A DNA stretch of 64,000 bases from Rhodobacter sp. Har01 (GTDB taxonomy: Bacteria > Pseudomonadota > Alphaproteobacteria > Rhodobacterales > Rhodobacteraceae): NCBI RefSeq assembly GCF_020564565.1, contig NZ_JAJCTD010000003.1:124001-188000 (forward strand), written 5' to 3'. This document shows, in pieces, positions 17,516 to 25,096 of this stretch. Numbering within the stretch: the first letter of the stretch is position 1; every line of letters begins with the position of its first letter. A model generated the notes under the pieces. It had not been told where the DNA came from, did not search any database, and worked only from the letters and a program-made list of their open reading frames with translations. Both the position numbers and the translations under genes were made by a program.

Positions 17516-18079
17516 ATGCGCAGGGTCCTGGGTGCGGCGGCACTTGCAGTCGGCCTGGCGGGGGGATCGTCGCTTGTCGCCGAGACCAGCCCGACCGTGG
17601 TGGCCCCCGAGGTGACGGGCCAGATCGAATGGGGCGTCTGGATCGACGACGACGGCTGCATGCACTGGTGGGCCGACGGCGGCGAAGAAGGCTACATGGT
17701 GCCGCGCCGCAACCCCAAGACCGGCAAGCCGGTCTGCCTGAAGAAGAACACCTGCCTGGTCGAGAACACCGACACGCTGTTCGCCAGCGGCAGCGCCACG
17801 CTGACGGCGACGGGACGCAAGCGGCTGCAAGAGTTCTTTCTGAACGCCGGGGCCTTCGGCTATGCGATCTACGGTCATACCGACAGCCGCGGCTCGGACG
17901 GCAACAACCTCAGGCTTTCCAAGCGCCGCGCCCATGCAGTGGCCGAGGTCGCCCAGTCGGTCGGCGCCTCGGTCGAGCGCGAGATGGGCCTTGGCGAAGG
18001 CCAGCCGGTCGCATCGAACACATCTGCCGCCGGCATGGCGAAGAATCGCCGCGTCGAAATCGTCTGCTATCGGTGGTGA
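17516..18079 (+). CDS. OmpA-family periplasmic protein with an N-terminal Cys-flanked motif
   Basis: A 187-residue secreted protein with a signal peptide (RRVLGAAALAVGLAGGSSLVA), a short segment DDDGCMHWWADGGEEGY... ending GKPVCL, and a C-terminal OmpA-like peptidoglycan-binding domain. That domain starts near NTDTLFASGSATLTATG and contains YGHTDSRGSDGNNLRLSKRR and KNRRVEIVCYRW. The segment between the cysteines recurs in the lipoprotein encoded 5 bases downstream. GTG starts at 17477 and 17495 are also open, and the latter has a good AGGGGG site; I chose ATG 17516 because it gives a standard signal peptide. Predicted location is the periplasm, bound to peptidoglycan. Confidence 0.75.
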   Translation: MRRVLGAAALAVGLAGGSSLVAETSPTVVAPEVTGQIEWGVWIDDDGCMHWWADGGEEGYMVPRRNPKTGKPVCLKKNTCLVENTDTLFASGSATLTATGRKRLQEFFLNAGAFGYAIYGHTDSRGSDGNNLRLSKRRAHAVAEVAQSVGASVEREMGLGEGQPVASNTSAAGMAKNRRVEIVCYRW

Positions 18080-18084
18080 CCCAG

Positions 18085-18465
18085 ATGCAGGGCTTTCTCA
18101 GACTGTCCACGGGTGTTGCGGCGCTGCTGGCGCTGACGGGCTGCATCGAGACGCTGGAGGGCGGCCAGCCCTATGCCGGCGCCGGTTCGGTCATCGCCAC
18201 CGGCGAGGACCAGGGCTACCAGAAGGGCGTGCTGAAAAACGGTGAGGCGGCGATCGCCTATGATCCGGACGGCTGCCAGAACTGGGTCATCGACGACGGG
18301 CTGGAGGGGTATTCCAGCCCGCGCTTCGACCCGGTCTCGGGCCTGCCGATCTGCAACGACCTCTATCCACCCGGCACCGTGCTGCGGCCCTACGAGACCG
18401 AGGCGGCCGGGGTGAAGGACCAGATCTCGGGGCCAGGCCGCAAGACCGTGGTCGTCAAGCGCTGA
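18085..18465 (+). CDS. small lipoprotein sharing a Cys-flanked motif with the OmpA-like neighbour
   Basis: A 126-residue predicted lipoprotein with lipobox LALTGC at residues 15-20 (cleavage before the cysteine). The mature part has the segment DPDGCQNWVIDDGLEGY... through GLPIC. It aligns with the neighbouring OmpA-like protein: DGC-x-W, D/G-G-x-EGY-x2-PR, P-x-T/S-G-x-P-x-C. The gene starts 5 bases after the OmpA-like stop and is certainly co-transcribed with it. No known family was recognised; an envelope function together with the neighbour is inferred. Confidence 0.7.
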   Translation: MQGFLRLSTGVAALLALTGCIETLEGGQPYAGAGSVIATGEDQGYQKGVLKNGEAAIAYDPDGCQNWVIDDGLEGYSSPRFDPVSGLPICNDLYPPGTVLRPYETEAAGVKDQISGPGRKTVVVKR

Positions 18466-18631
18466 GCGCCGGACCGGGTTTCGGGCGAAGACGCCAGCGA
18501 TCTGCACAAGACTGTCGCAACACTTTCACATCCGCGCGCAAGATGTTGTGGCGGGGATGAAAATCCTTGCCAGATCGTCCGGCAGGCCGCACCATTCCCG
18601 TGAAGGCCCTTTGACATTCAAGGAGACCCGA

Positions 18632-19639
18632 TTGGGCATCAGCGCGCTGACCCCCCCGACCAAGCCCGAGGACATTGTGGAGACGCTCCTCGAATTTCCC
18701 GACAACCGGCTGTTGATCGAACTGTGCGGCGAGTTCGACCGCAACCTTGCCCAGATCGAGCACCAGATGGGGGTGCACATCCTGCGGCGCGGCAACCGGC
18801 TGGCGGTGGTGGGCGAAAAGGGCGCGCGGGACCAGGCCGCGGCAGTGCTGCGCAGCCTCTATGCCCGGCTGGAAGCAGGCCGCAGCGTCGGCGCCGGCGA
18901 CGTGGACGGCGCGCTGCGGATGGGCCGGCCGGTGACGCCCTCGGGCGACAGCGAGCAGATCGAGCTGTTCAATCCGGGACTGGAGCTGCGCACCCGCAAG
19001 AAGCCGATCGAGCCGCGGACCGAGGCGCAGAAGGCCTATGTGGCGAACCTGTTCGCGCATGAGCTGGGCTTCGGCATCGGCCCGGCGGGCACCGGCAAGA
19101 CCTATCTGGCGGTGGCGGTGGGGGTGACGATGTTCATCTCGGGCGCGGTCGAGAAGATCGTGCTGTCGCGCCCCGCGGTCGAGGCGGGCGAGCGGCTGGG
19201 CTTTCTGCCGGGCGACATGAAGGAGAAGGTCGATCCCTACATGCAGCCCCTGTACGACGCGCTGAACGACTTCTTGCCGTCGAAGCAGGTGGAAAAGCTG
19301 ATCCAGGAAAAGCGGATCGAGATCGCACCCCTGGCCTTCATGCGGGGGCGCACACTGTCAAACGCCTTCGTGGTGCTGGACGAGGCGCAGAATGCCACCG
19401 CGATGCAGATGAAGATGTTCCTCACCCGCCTGGGCGAGGGCAGCCGGATGGTGATCACCGGCGACCGCACCCAGGTCGACCTGCCGCGCGGGGTGACCAG
19501 CGGCCTGTCCGAGGCCGAGCGCATCCTCAAGGGGGTGAAAGGCGTGTCGTTCAACTACTTCACCGCCAAGGATGTGGTGCGTCACCCCCTGGTGGCGCGC
19601 ATCATCGAGGCCTGGGACAGCGACGAAGCCGCCTCCTGA
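18632..19639 (+). CDS. phoH: PhoH family ATPase
   Basis: A 335-residue cytoplasmic P-loop protein of the PhoH/YbeZ group, linked to RNA metabolism and normally encoded beside ybeY. Residues 1-100 carry the N-terminal KH-like domain (LLIELCGEFDRNLAQIEHQMGVHILRRGN). Walker A is GPAGTGKTYLA and Walker B is FVVLDEAQNAT, followed by VITGDRTQVDLPRG. I chose TTG 18632 because AAGGAG lies six bases before it; GTG 18548 and ATG 18557 are in frame but poorly supported. Here it is separated from ybeY by a 4-kb inversion (see findings). Confidence 0.9.
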   Translation: MGISALTPPTKPEDIVETLLEFPDNRLLIELCGEFDRNLAQIEHQMGVHILRRGNRLAVVGEKGARDQAAAVLRSLYARLEAGRSVGAGDVDGALRMGRPVTPSGDSEQIELFNPGLELRTRKKPIEPRTEAQKAYVANLFAHELGFGIGPAGTGKTYLAVAVGVTMFISGAVEKIVLSRPAVEAGERLGFLPGDMKEKVDPYMQPLYDALNDFLPSKQVEKLIQEKRIEIAPLAFMRGRTLSNAFVVLDEAQNATAMQMKMFLTRLGEGSRMVITGDRTQVDLPRGVTSGLSEAERILKGVKGVSFNYFTAKDVVRHPLVARIIEAWDSDEAAS

Positions 19640-19642
19640 CCG

Positions 19643-19935
19643 GCGGTGATCCGGCGGAGCGGCGCGCTTGCGCGCCGCACGACCTTTGCCTCGTCGTCGC
19701 GCGCCAAGGGCGCGCTCCTCCTCAGGTATCGGGGGCGCTGCCCCCGAACCCCCGGGGTATTTGGGCCAAGATGAAGCGGCATCGGCTTCATCTTGGTGAA
19801 AATACCCCGCCGGAGGCATCCCAGGTCGATGCGGGGAGCCCTGCCGCAGGCCAGCCGTCGCGGCCGGGCCGGGCGGCCGGGCCGGTTGCGCGCAGAGGCG
19901 AGAGGAGAGGCCAGCGGCCGCCCTTGCGGCCGACC
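19643..19935. repeat. composite dispersed palindromic repeat, full copy (copy d), proposed inversion endpoint
   Basis: In order: GTGATCCGGCGGAGCGGCGC, CGACCTTTGCCTCGTCGTCG, CTCCTCCTC, a GGGGGCGCTGCCCCC hairpin, and a long inverted repeat from 19754 to 19808 (GGGGTATTTGG ... AAATACCCC). Then come CGCCGGAGGCATCCC and GTTGCGCGCAGAGGCGAGAG. It fills the gap between convergent phoH and irr. Its left flank is the reverse complement of the right flank of copy c. Confidence 0.75.
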
Positions 19936-19939
19936 GGTT

Positions 19940-20356
19940 TCAGCGGCGCCGCAGGCGGATCACCACATCGACGCGGGCGATCTCGGTGCCCTCGGGGGCC
20001 TTGGGCAGGGCCGAGATGGTCAGGTCTTCCTTCGGGGCATCCGTCAGCGTGCCGCTGTCTTCCCAGAAGTAATGCGGATGGTCGTCCATCCGGGTGTCGA
20101 AGTAGCTGCGCGCGCCGTCGACCACGACCTCGTTCATCAGGCCCGCGTCGCAGAAGGCCCGCAGCGTGTTGTAGACGGTGGCAAGGCTGACCTTCTCGCC
20201 CGCGGCATCGGCCATCTCGTAAAGGCTTTCCGCGGTGACGTGGCGATCCTCGCCATCGCCGACCAGCAACTGCGCCAGGGCAAGACGCTGACGGGTCGGC
20301 CGCAATTGGCCCCGGTCCAGCCAGGCGGCGATACGGTCTTGCCCTCTTGGCATCAT
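19940..20356 (-). CDS. irr: Fur-family transcriptional regulator, Irr type
   Basis: A 138-residue regulator with the Fur winged-helix (RPTRQRLALAQLLV, then ESLYEMADAAGEKVSLATVYNTLRAFCDAGL) and a short dimerisation domain containing DDHPHYFWEDSG. It lacks the C-terminal CxxC zinc pairs of classic Fur and has the Irr-like position next to fabA. Irr proteins repress or activate iron and haem genes in alphaproteobacteria in response to haem status. The start is ATG-ATG (20356 or 20353). A sigma70-like promoter lies directly upstream. It is divergent from fabA. Confidence 0.85.
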   Translation of the reverse strand: MMPRGQDRIAAWLDRGQLRPTRQRLALAQLLVGDGEDRHVTAESLYEMADAAGEKVSLATVYNTLRAFCDAGLMNEVVVDGARSYFDTRMDDHPHYFWEDSGTLTDAPKEDLTISALPKAPEGTEIARVDVVIRLRRR

Positions 20357-20383
20357 TGCGCAGATCCCTGAATCTGATGCTTA

Positions 20384-20411
20384 TATATAGGCGCCGGGCC
20401 CGGGGATTCAA
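20384..20411 (-). promoter_or_regulatory. sigma70-type promoter of irr
   Basis: On the minus strand TTGAAT and TATATA are separated by 16 bases. The -10 element is 27 bases before the irr ATG. It is the only clear AT-rich element in the GC-rich irr/fabA divergent region. Confidence 0.5.
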
Positions 20412-20510
20412 CTGAAAAGCCGCACGCCGGTGCCGCCCGCCGCCCTTGCCCAGGGTTCCGTGCCTCTGATACACGCGGGGCCTGAGGGAACAGATGGGAA
20501 GGCCAGGCCG

Positions 20511-21020
20511 ATGGGGCGCTATCCGACGAGGTTCGAACGCGAGGACCTGCTCGCCTGCGCGCGGGGCGAGTTGTTCGGGCCGGGCAATGCCCAGTTGCCC
20601 GAGCCGCCGATGCTGATGATGGACCGCATCACCGAAATCTCGGAGGACGGCGGCGAGCACGGCAAGGGCCACGTGGTGGCCGAGTTCGACATCCATCCCG
20701 ACCTGTGGTTCTTTGCCTGCCACTTTCCCGGCAACCCGATCATGCCGGGCTGCCTGGGCCTGGACGGGTTGTGGCAGCTGACCGGTTTCAACCTGGGCTG
20801 GCGCGGCTGGGAAGGCCGGGGCTATGCCCTGGGCGTGGGCGAGGTCAAGCTGACCGGGATGGTGCGGCCCGACCGCAAGCGGCTGACCTACTTCGTCGAC
20901 TTCACCAAGGCGCTGCAGACCCGCCGCCTGACGATGGGTGTGGCGGATGGCCGGGTGGAAGCCGACGGCGAAACCATCTATCTGGTTAAGGACATGAAGG
21001 TCGCCCTCTCGGCGAGCTGA
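20511..21020 (+). CDS. fabA: 3-hydroxydecanoyl-ACP dehydratase/isomerase
   Basis: Dehydrates 3-hydroxydecanoyl-ACP and isomerises trans-2- to cis-3-decenoyl-ACP, the branch point of unsaturated fatty acid synthesis. The 169-residue hot-dog-fold protein has the active-site histidine in [20 protein letters not shown] and the characteristic [13 protein letters not shown] strand near the end. The ATG at 20511 gives the usual N-terminus [11 protein letters not shown]; a longer open frame was rejected. It is followed 24 bases later by fabB. Confidence 0.95.
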   Translation: MGRYPTRFEREDLLACARGELFGPGNAQLPEPPMLMMDRITEISEDGGEHGKGHVVAEFDIHPDLWFFACHFPGNPIMPGCLGLDGLWQLTGFNLGWRGWEGRGYALGVGEVKLTGMVRPDRKRLTYFVDFTKALQTRRLTMGVADGRVEADGETIYLVKDMKVALSAS

Positions 21021-21044
21021 TCGGACAGGGAAAGGTTCAGCCCC

Positions 21045-22271
21045 ATGCGTCGTGTCGTCATCACCGGGCTTGGCATCGTCTCGCCCATCGGCAATTCCGT
21101 GGCCGAGGTCGAAGCCAGCCTGCGCGCCGGGAAATCCGGCATCGTCTTTGCGCCCGACTATGCCGAGCGCGGCTTCCGCAGCCAGATTCACGGCCAGCCG
21201 CAGATCGTGCTGGAAGACCACATCGACAAGCGCGACCTGCGCTTCATGGGCGATGGCGCGGCCTACAACTTCATCGCCATGGCGCAGGCCGTGGCCGACA
21301 GCGGGCTGGCGCCGGACGAGGTGTCGAACGAGCGCACCGGGATCATCGTGGGGTCGGGTGGGCCCTCGACCAAGTCGTTCTTCAAGGCCCACAACATCGT
21401 GCGCGAAAGCGGCTCGCCGAAACGCATCGGCCCGTTCGGCGTGACCAAGGGCATGTCGTCCACCACCTCGGCCTGCCTGGCCACGCCGTTCAAGATCAAG
21501 GGGGTGAACTATTCGATCACCTCGGCCTGCTCGACCAGCGCCCATTGCATCGGCAACGGCACCGAGCTGATCCAGATGGGCAAGCAGGACGTGGTGTTCG
21601 CCGGCGGCGGCGAGGAACTCGACTGGACGCTGTCGTGCCTGTTCGACGCGATGGGCGCCATGTCGTCGAAATACAACGATGCGCCGACCACCGCGTCCCG
21701 CGCCTTCGACGCCACCCGCGACGGGTTCGTGATCGCCGGCGGCGGCGGCGTGGTGGTGCTGGAAGAGCTGAACCACGCCCTTGCGCGCGGCGCGAAGATT
21801 TATGCCGAGGTCACCGGCTACGGCGCCACATCGGACGGGCACGACATGGTGGCGCCCAGTGGCGAGGGCGGCGAGCGGTCGATGAATCTGGCGCTGTCCA
21901 CCCTGCCCCAGGGCCGCAAGATCACCTACATCAACGCCCACGGCACCAGCACGGTGGCCGGCGACGTGACCGAGGTGAAGGCCATCCGCAACGTCTTTGG
22001 CGCCGACGCTGTGCCGCCGATTTCCTCGACCAAGTCGCTGACCGGGCATTCGCTGGGCGCGACCGGCGTGCATGAGGCGATCTATTCGCTGATCATGTTG
22101 CAGGGCGGCTTCATCTCGGCCTCGGCCAACGTCACCCAGCTGGACCCGGAATTGCGGCCCGAAGAGATTGCCACCGCCTATCGGGATGTGGCGCATGATT
22201 CGATCCTGTCCAACAGCTTCGGCTTTGGCGGCACCAATGCCACCCTCGTGATGAGCAAGTATCAGGGCTGA
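21045..22271 (+). CDS. fabB: 3-oxoacyl-ACP synthase I
   Basis: Condensing enzyme that extends cis-3-decenoyl-ACP in unsaturated fatty acid synthesis. The 408-residue protein shows the Cys-His-His active site: [14 protein letters not shown] (nucleophilic Cys), [11 protein letters not shown] (His) and [20 protein letters not shown] (Lys and His). The start ATG follows AAAGG. It is the second gene of the fabA-fabB-fabI operon. Confidence 0.95.
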   Translation: MRRVVITGLGIVSPIGNSVAEVEASLRAGKSGIVFAPDYAERGFRSQIHGQPQIVLEDHIDKRDLRFMGDGAAYNFIAMAQAVADSGLAPDEVSNERTGIIVGSGGPSTKSFFKAHNIVRESGSPKRIGPFGVTKGMSSTTSACLATPFKIKGVNYSITSACSTSAHCIGNGTELIQMGKQDVVFAGGGEELDWTLSCLFDAMGAMSSKYNDAPTTASRAFDATRDGFVIAGGGGVVVLEELNHALARGAKIYAEVTGYGATSDGHDMVAPSGEGGERSMNLALSTLPQGRKITYINAHGTSTVAGDVTEVKAIRNVFGADAVPPISSTKSLTGHSLGATGVHEAIYSLIMLQGGFISASANVTQLDPELRPEEIATAYRDVAHDSILSNSFGFGGTNATLVMSKYQG

Positions 22272-22281
22272 GGAGCACGCG

Positions 22282-23070
22282 ATGGCCGGACTGATGAAGG
22301 GCAAGCGCGGGCTTGTCATGGGTGTGGCCAACGAACGGTCGATCGCCTGGGGCATCGCCTCGGCCCTGGCGGCCGAAGGGGCGGACCTGGCCTTCGCCTA
22401 CCAGGGCGAGGCGTTCGGGCGCCGCGTGCAGCCGCTGGCGGCTTCGGTCGGGTCGGACCTCCTGGTCGATGTGGACGTGACCGATGAGGCCTCGCTGGAC
22501 GCCTGTTTTGCGGTGCTGGCCGACCGCTGGGGCAAGCTGGACTTCGTCATCCACGCCATCGCGTTTTCCGACAAGGCCGAATTGACCGGGCGATTCATCA
22601 ACACCAGCAAGGGCAATTTCCTGAATTCCCTGAACATATCGTGCTTCAGCTTCATCGACGTGGCACGCCGGGCGCAGGCGCTGATGCCGGACGGCGGCTG
22701 CCTGGTGACGCTGACCTTCCAGGGTTCGAACCGGGTGACGCCGAACTACAATGTGATGGGCGTGGCCAAGGCGGCGCTGGAAAGCGCAACGCGCTATCTG
22801 GCGAACGACCTGGGGCCGCAGAAGATTCGCGTCAACGCAATCAGCCCGGGGCCGATGAAGACCCTGGCCGGCAGCGCCATCGGCGGGGCGCGGGCGACCT
22901 ACCGCCACACCGAGGAAAACGCGCCCTTGCGGTCGAACGCCACGCTTGAGGCGATCGGCGGCACGGCGGTCTGGCTGTGTTCGGACGGCGGCGCCTTCAC
23001 CACCGGCGAGGTGGTGCATGTCGACGGCGGCTATCACATCCTGGGCTTTCCGCAGGCCGAGAACCTGTAG
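22282..23070 (+). CDS. fabI: enoyl-ACP reductase (NADH)
   Basis: Reduces enoyl-ACP in the last step of each elongation cycle. The 262-residue short-chain dehydrogenase-like protein has the FabI nucleotide-binding variant GVANERSIAWGIA and the catalytic Tyr-x6-Lys in YNVMGVAKAALES. The SPGPMKTLAGSAI substrate-binding loop and VHVDGGYHILG end are also present. It starts 10 bases after fabB with AGGAG before the ATG. Expected target of triclosan-type inhibitors by family. Confidence 0.95.
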   Translation: MAGLMKGKRGLVMGVANERSIAWGIASALAAEGADLAFAYQGEAFGRRVQPLAASVGSDLLVDVDVTDEASLDACFAVLADRWGKLDFVIHAIAFSDKAELTGRFINTSKGNFLNSLNISCFSFIDVARRAQALMPDGGCLVTLTFQGSNRVTPNYNVMGVAKAALESATRYLANDLGPQKIRVNAISPGPMKTLAGSAIGGARATYRHTEENAPLRSNATLEAIGGTAVWLCSDGGAFTTGEVVHVDGGYHILGFPQAENL

Positions 23071-23135
23071 CGGGCAAGACCGAACCGAAGCCGGCGCGCA
23101 GGGCGCGGAGGATTCTTGCCGCAAATCAGGGATTC

Positions 23136-23209
23136 TGGAGCGGGTAGCGGGAATCGAACCCGCCCCATCAGCTTGGAAGGCTGAGGCGCTACCACTACAC
23201 CATACCCGC
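23136..23209 (-). tRNA. tRNA-Gly (anticodon TCC)
   Basis: The minus strand folds as a full cloverleaf: 7-bp acceptor GCGGGTA/TACCCGC, D arm with GTGTAGTGGTAGC, anticodon stem CTCAG with loop CTTCCAA (anticodon TCC), T arm GCGGGTTCGATTCCCGC, and an encoded CCA end. The 74-base length includes CCA. Confidence 0.96.
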
Positions 23210-23210
23210 C

Positions 23211-23725
23211 GCTCGCTGCCGTGAAGCACGTCTGGCTGTTCACGGCAGGTCGTGGTTATCCGAACTGCTTGCGCGCCGCAAGATGACCGAAGCAGGCGAC
23301 CGGCCCGAACACCTGCTCCGATGGGTAGCACCAGCGGGCCGAGACCTTCGCGCAGTTGCGGGTGGACGGTCCGGACGGCGGGTTCGACAGGCACCAGCCG
23401 GAGGCTGCCGGACCCCGGGCGGTCCAAGCCGGACTCCGCTGTATTTCTGCGCTGCAGCACGCGTGAGCGCACAGGTTTTCAGCGGACCGGACCGGCGGCC
23501 GGTCATTCATAGGCCACGGATGTGACTTTGCCTTGCCGGTCTCGGCGGCAGCAAGCCTGCTTGCGATCGGGGTCGGCCGATCATGCCCCGAAAGACGGAA
23601 TGTGCGGGGACACCAGACGGGAAACCGTCGCCACCGCATGCGGTGCAACAACTGTCGCCAGGTCAGGATCAGGCCCTCAGGCCCGGTCTGGAACGCCACC
23701 GGCGACCCTGAAATGGGGGAAAGCG
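23211..23725. other. urtA upstream region, no gene seen
   Basis: About 515 bases with no supported gene; open frames on both strands lack family resemblance. An inverted repeat CCGTGAA/TTCACGG lies at its left end, and a 14-bp perfect palindrome lies 81 bases before urtA (listed separately). A regulatory leader is the likely content of the right half. Confidence 0.4.
23632..23645. promoter_or_regulatory. 14-bp perfect palindrome upstream of urtA
   Basis: CACCGCATGCGGTG is a perfect palindrome. Its outer CACC/GGTG resembles NtrC-type half-sites (GCACC-N5-GGTGC), but the spacer is one base longer than the classical arrangement. A nitrogen-control site would fit the function of urtABCDE; this is inference. 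Confidence 0.35.
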
Positions 23726-25012
23726 ATGAAACTGACACGACGTATGCTTCTGGCATCCGGGGCAGCCGCCCTTGCCGCGCCGCGCCTGGCCTTTGCCCAG
23801 GGCGAGACGATCAAGATTGGCATCCTGCATTCGCTCTCGGGGACGATGGCGATTTCCGAGACCACGCTCAAGGACACCATGCTGATGCTGATCGAGGCGC
23901 AGAACGCCAAGGGCGGCGTGCTGGGCAAGATGCTTGAGCCCGTGGTGGTGGACCCGGCCTCGGACTGGCCGCTGTTCGCCGAAAAGGCGCGCGAGTTGCT
24001 GACGGTGCAGAAGGTCGCCTGCATGTTCGGCTGCTGGACAAGCGTCAGCCGCAAATCGGTGCTGCCGGTGATCGAGGAACTGAACGGCCTGTTGTTCTAC
24101 CCGGTGCAGTATGAGGGCGAGGAATCGTCGAAGAACGTGTTCTACACCGGCGCCGCGCCGAACCAGCAGGCGATTCCGGCGGTGGACTACTACCTGAACG
24201 AATTGGGCATCGAGAAATTCGCCCTGCTCGGCACCGATTATGTCTATCCGCGCACCACCAACAACATCCTTGAGGCCTACCTGAAGTCGAAGGGCATCGC
24301 CGCCGAAGACATCTTCGTCAACTACACCCCCTTCGGGCACAGCGACTGGTCGAAGATCGTCGCCGACGTGGTGGCCCTGGGCGCCGACGGCAAGAAGGTG
24401 GGCGTGATCTCCACCGTCAACGGCGATGCCAACATCGGTTTCTACAAGGAACTGGCGGCGGCGGGCGTGACCGCCGACAAGCTGCCGGTCATCGCCTTCT
24501 CGGTCGGCGAAGAAGAGCTTTCGGGCCTCGACACCTCGAACCTGGTCGGCCACCTGGCGGCCTGGAACTACTTCCAGTCCGCCGAAACCCCGGCCAACGC
24601 CGAGTTCATTGCCGCCTGGAAGGCCTTCATCAAGGATGACAAGCGGGTGACCAACGACCCGATGGAGGCGCATTACATCGGCTTCAACATGTGGGTGCAG
24701 GCGGTGACGGCGGCGGGAACCACCGACGTTGACCCGGTGATCGACGCCATGGTCGGGCAGACTTTCCCCAATCTCACCGGTGGGGTGGCCGAGATGCTGG
24801 CGAACCACCACCTGACCAAGCCAGTGCTGATCGGCGAGATCCGCGCCGACGGGCAATTCGACATCATCAGCCAGACCGAGCCCGTTCCGGGCGACGCCTG
24901 GACCGACTTCCTGCCGGACTCCGCAGTGTTGGAGGCCGACTGGAAAGACCTCAGGTGCGGCATGTACAACACGCAGTCGAAGACCTGCGTGCAGCTGACC
25001 TCGAACTACTGA
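23726..25012 (+). CDS. urtA: urea ABC transporter substrate-binding protein
   Basis: Periplasmic binding protein that captures urea for UrtBCDE. The 428-residue protein starts with KLTRRMLLASGAAALAAPRLAFAQ, a signal with a twin-arginine-like RR. The conserved UrtA core follows: IKIGILHSLSGTMAISET, YPVQYEGEESSKNVFYTGAAPNQQ, SVGEEELSGLD and the C-terminal NTQSKTCVQLTSNY-like tail with its cysteines. The ATG has GGGGGAAA before it; a longer open frame was rejected. It is first in a five-gene operon and is separated from urtB by a strong hairpin, which may allow higher expression of the binding protein. Confidence 0.95.
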   Translation: MKLTRRMLLASGAAALAAPRLAFAQGETIKIGILHSLSGTMAISETTLKDTMLMLIEAQNAKGGVLGKMLEPVVVDPASDWPLFAEKARELLTVQKVACMFGCWTSVSRKSVLPVIEELNGLLFYPVQYEGEESSKNVFYTGAAPNQQAIPAVDYYLNELGIEKFALLGTDYVYPRTTNNILEAYLKSKGIAAEDIFVNYTPFGHSDWSKIVADVVALGADGKKVGVISTVNGDANIGFYKELAAAGVTADKLPVIAFSVGEEELSGLDTSNLVGHLAAWNYFQSAETPANAEFIAAWKAFIKDDKRVTNDPMEAHYIGFNMWVQAVTAAGTTDVDPVIDAMVGQTFPNLTGGVAEMLANHHLTKPVLIGEIRADGQFDIISQTEPVPGDAWTDFLPDSAVLEADWKDLRCGMYNTQSKTCVQLTSNY

Positions 25013-25027
25013 GGCGCGAACCCTGTC

Positions 25028-25071
25028 GGGGCGGGGAGCCCGAATTTTCGACGAAAATTCGCTCCCGCCCC
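25028..25071 (+). repeat. intercistronic hairpin between urtA and urtB
   Basis: A long interrupted inverted repeat. The outer arms are GGGGCGGGGAGC and GCTCCCGCCCC; the inner perfect arms are CGAATTTTCG (25041-25050) and CGAAAATTCG (25052-25061). There is no T run, so mRNA stabilisation of urtA or partial attenuation is more likely than full termination. Confidence 0.7.
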
Positions 25072-25096
25072 GTCGCCACCTTGTGCGGAGATACAC

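Noticed and set aside
23211..23725. Possible small gene or transposon remnant before urtA
   Set aside because: No open frame with a ribosome binding site, no terminal inverted repeats and no recognisable transposase motif; treated as a leader region.
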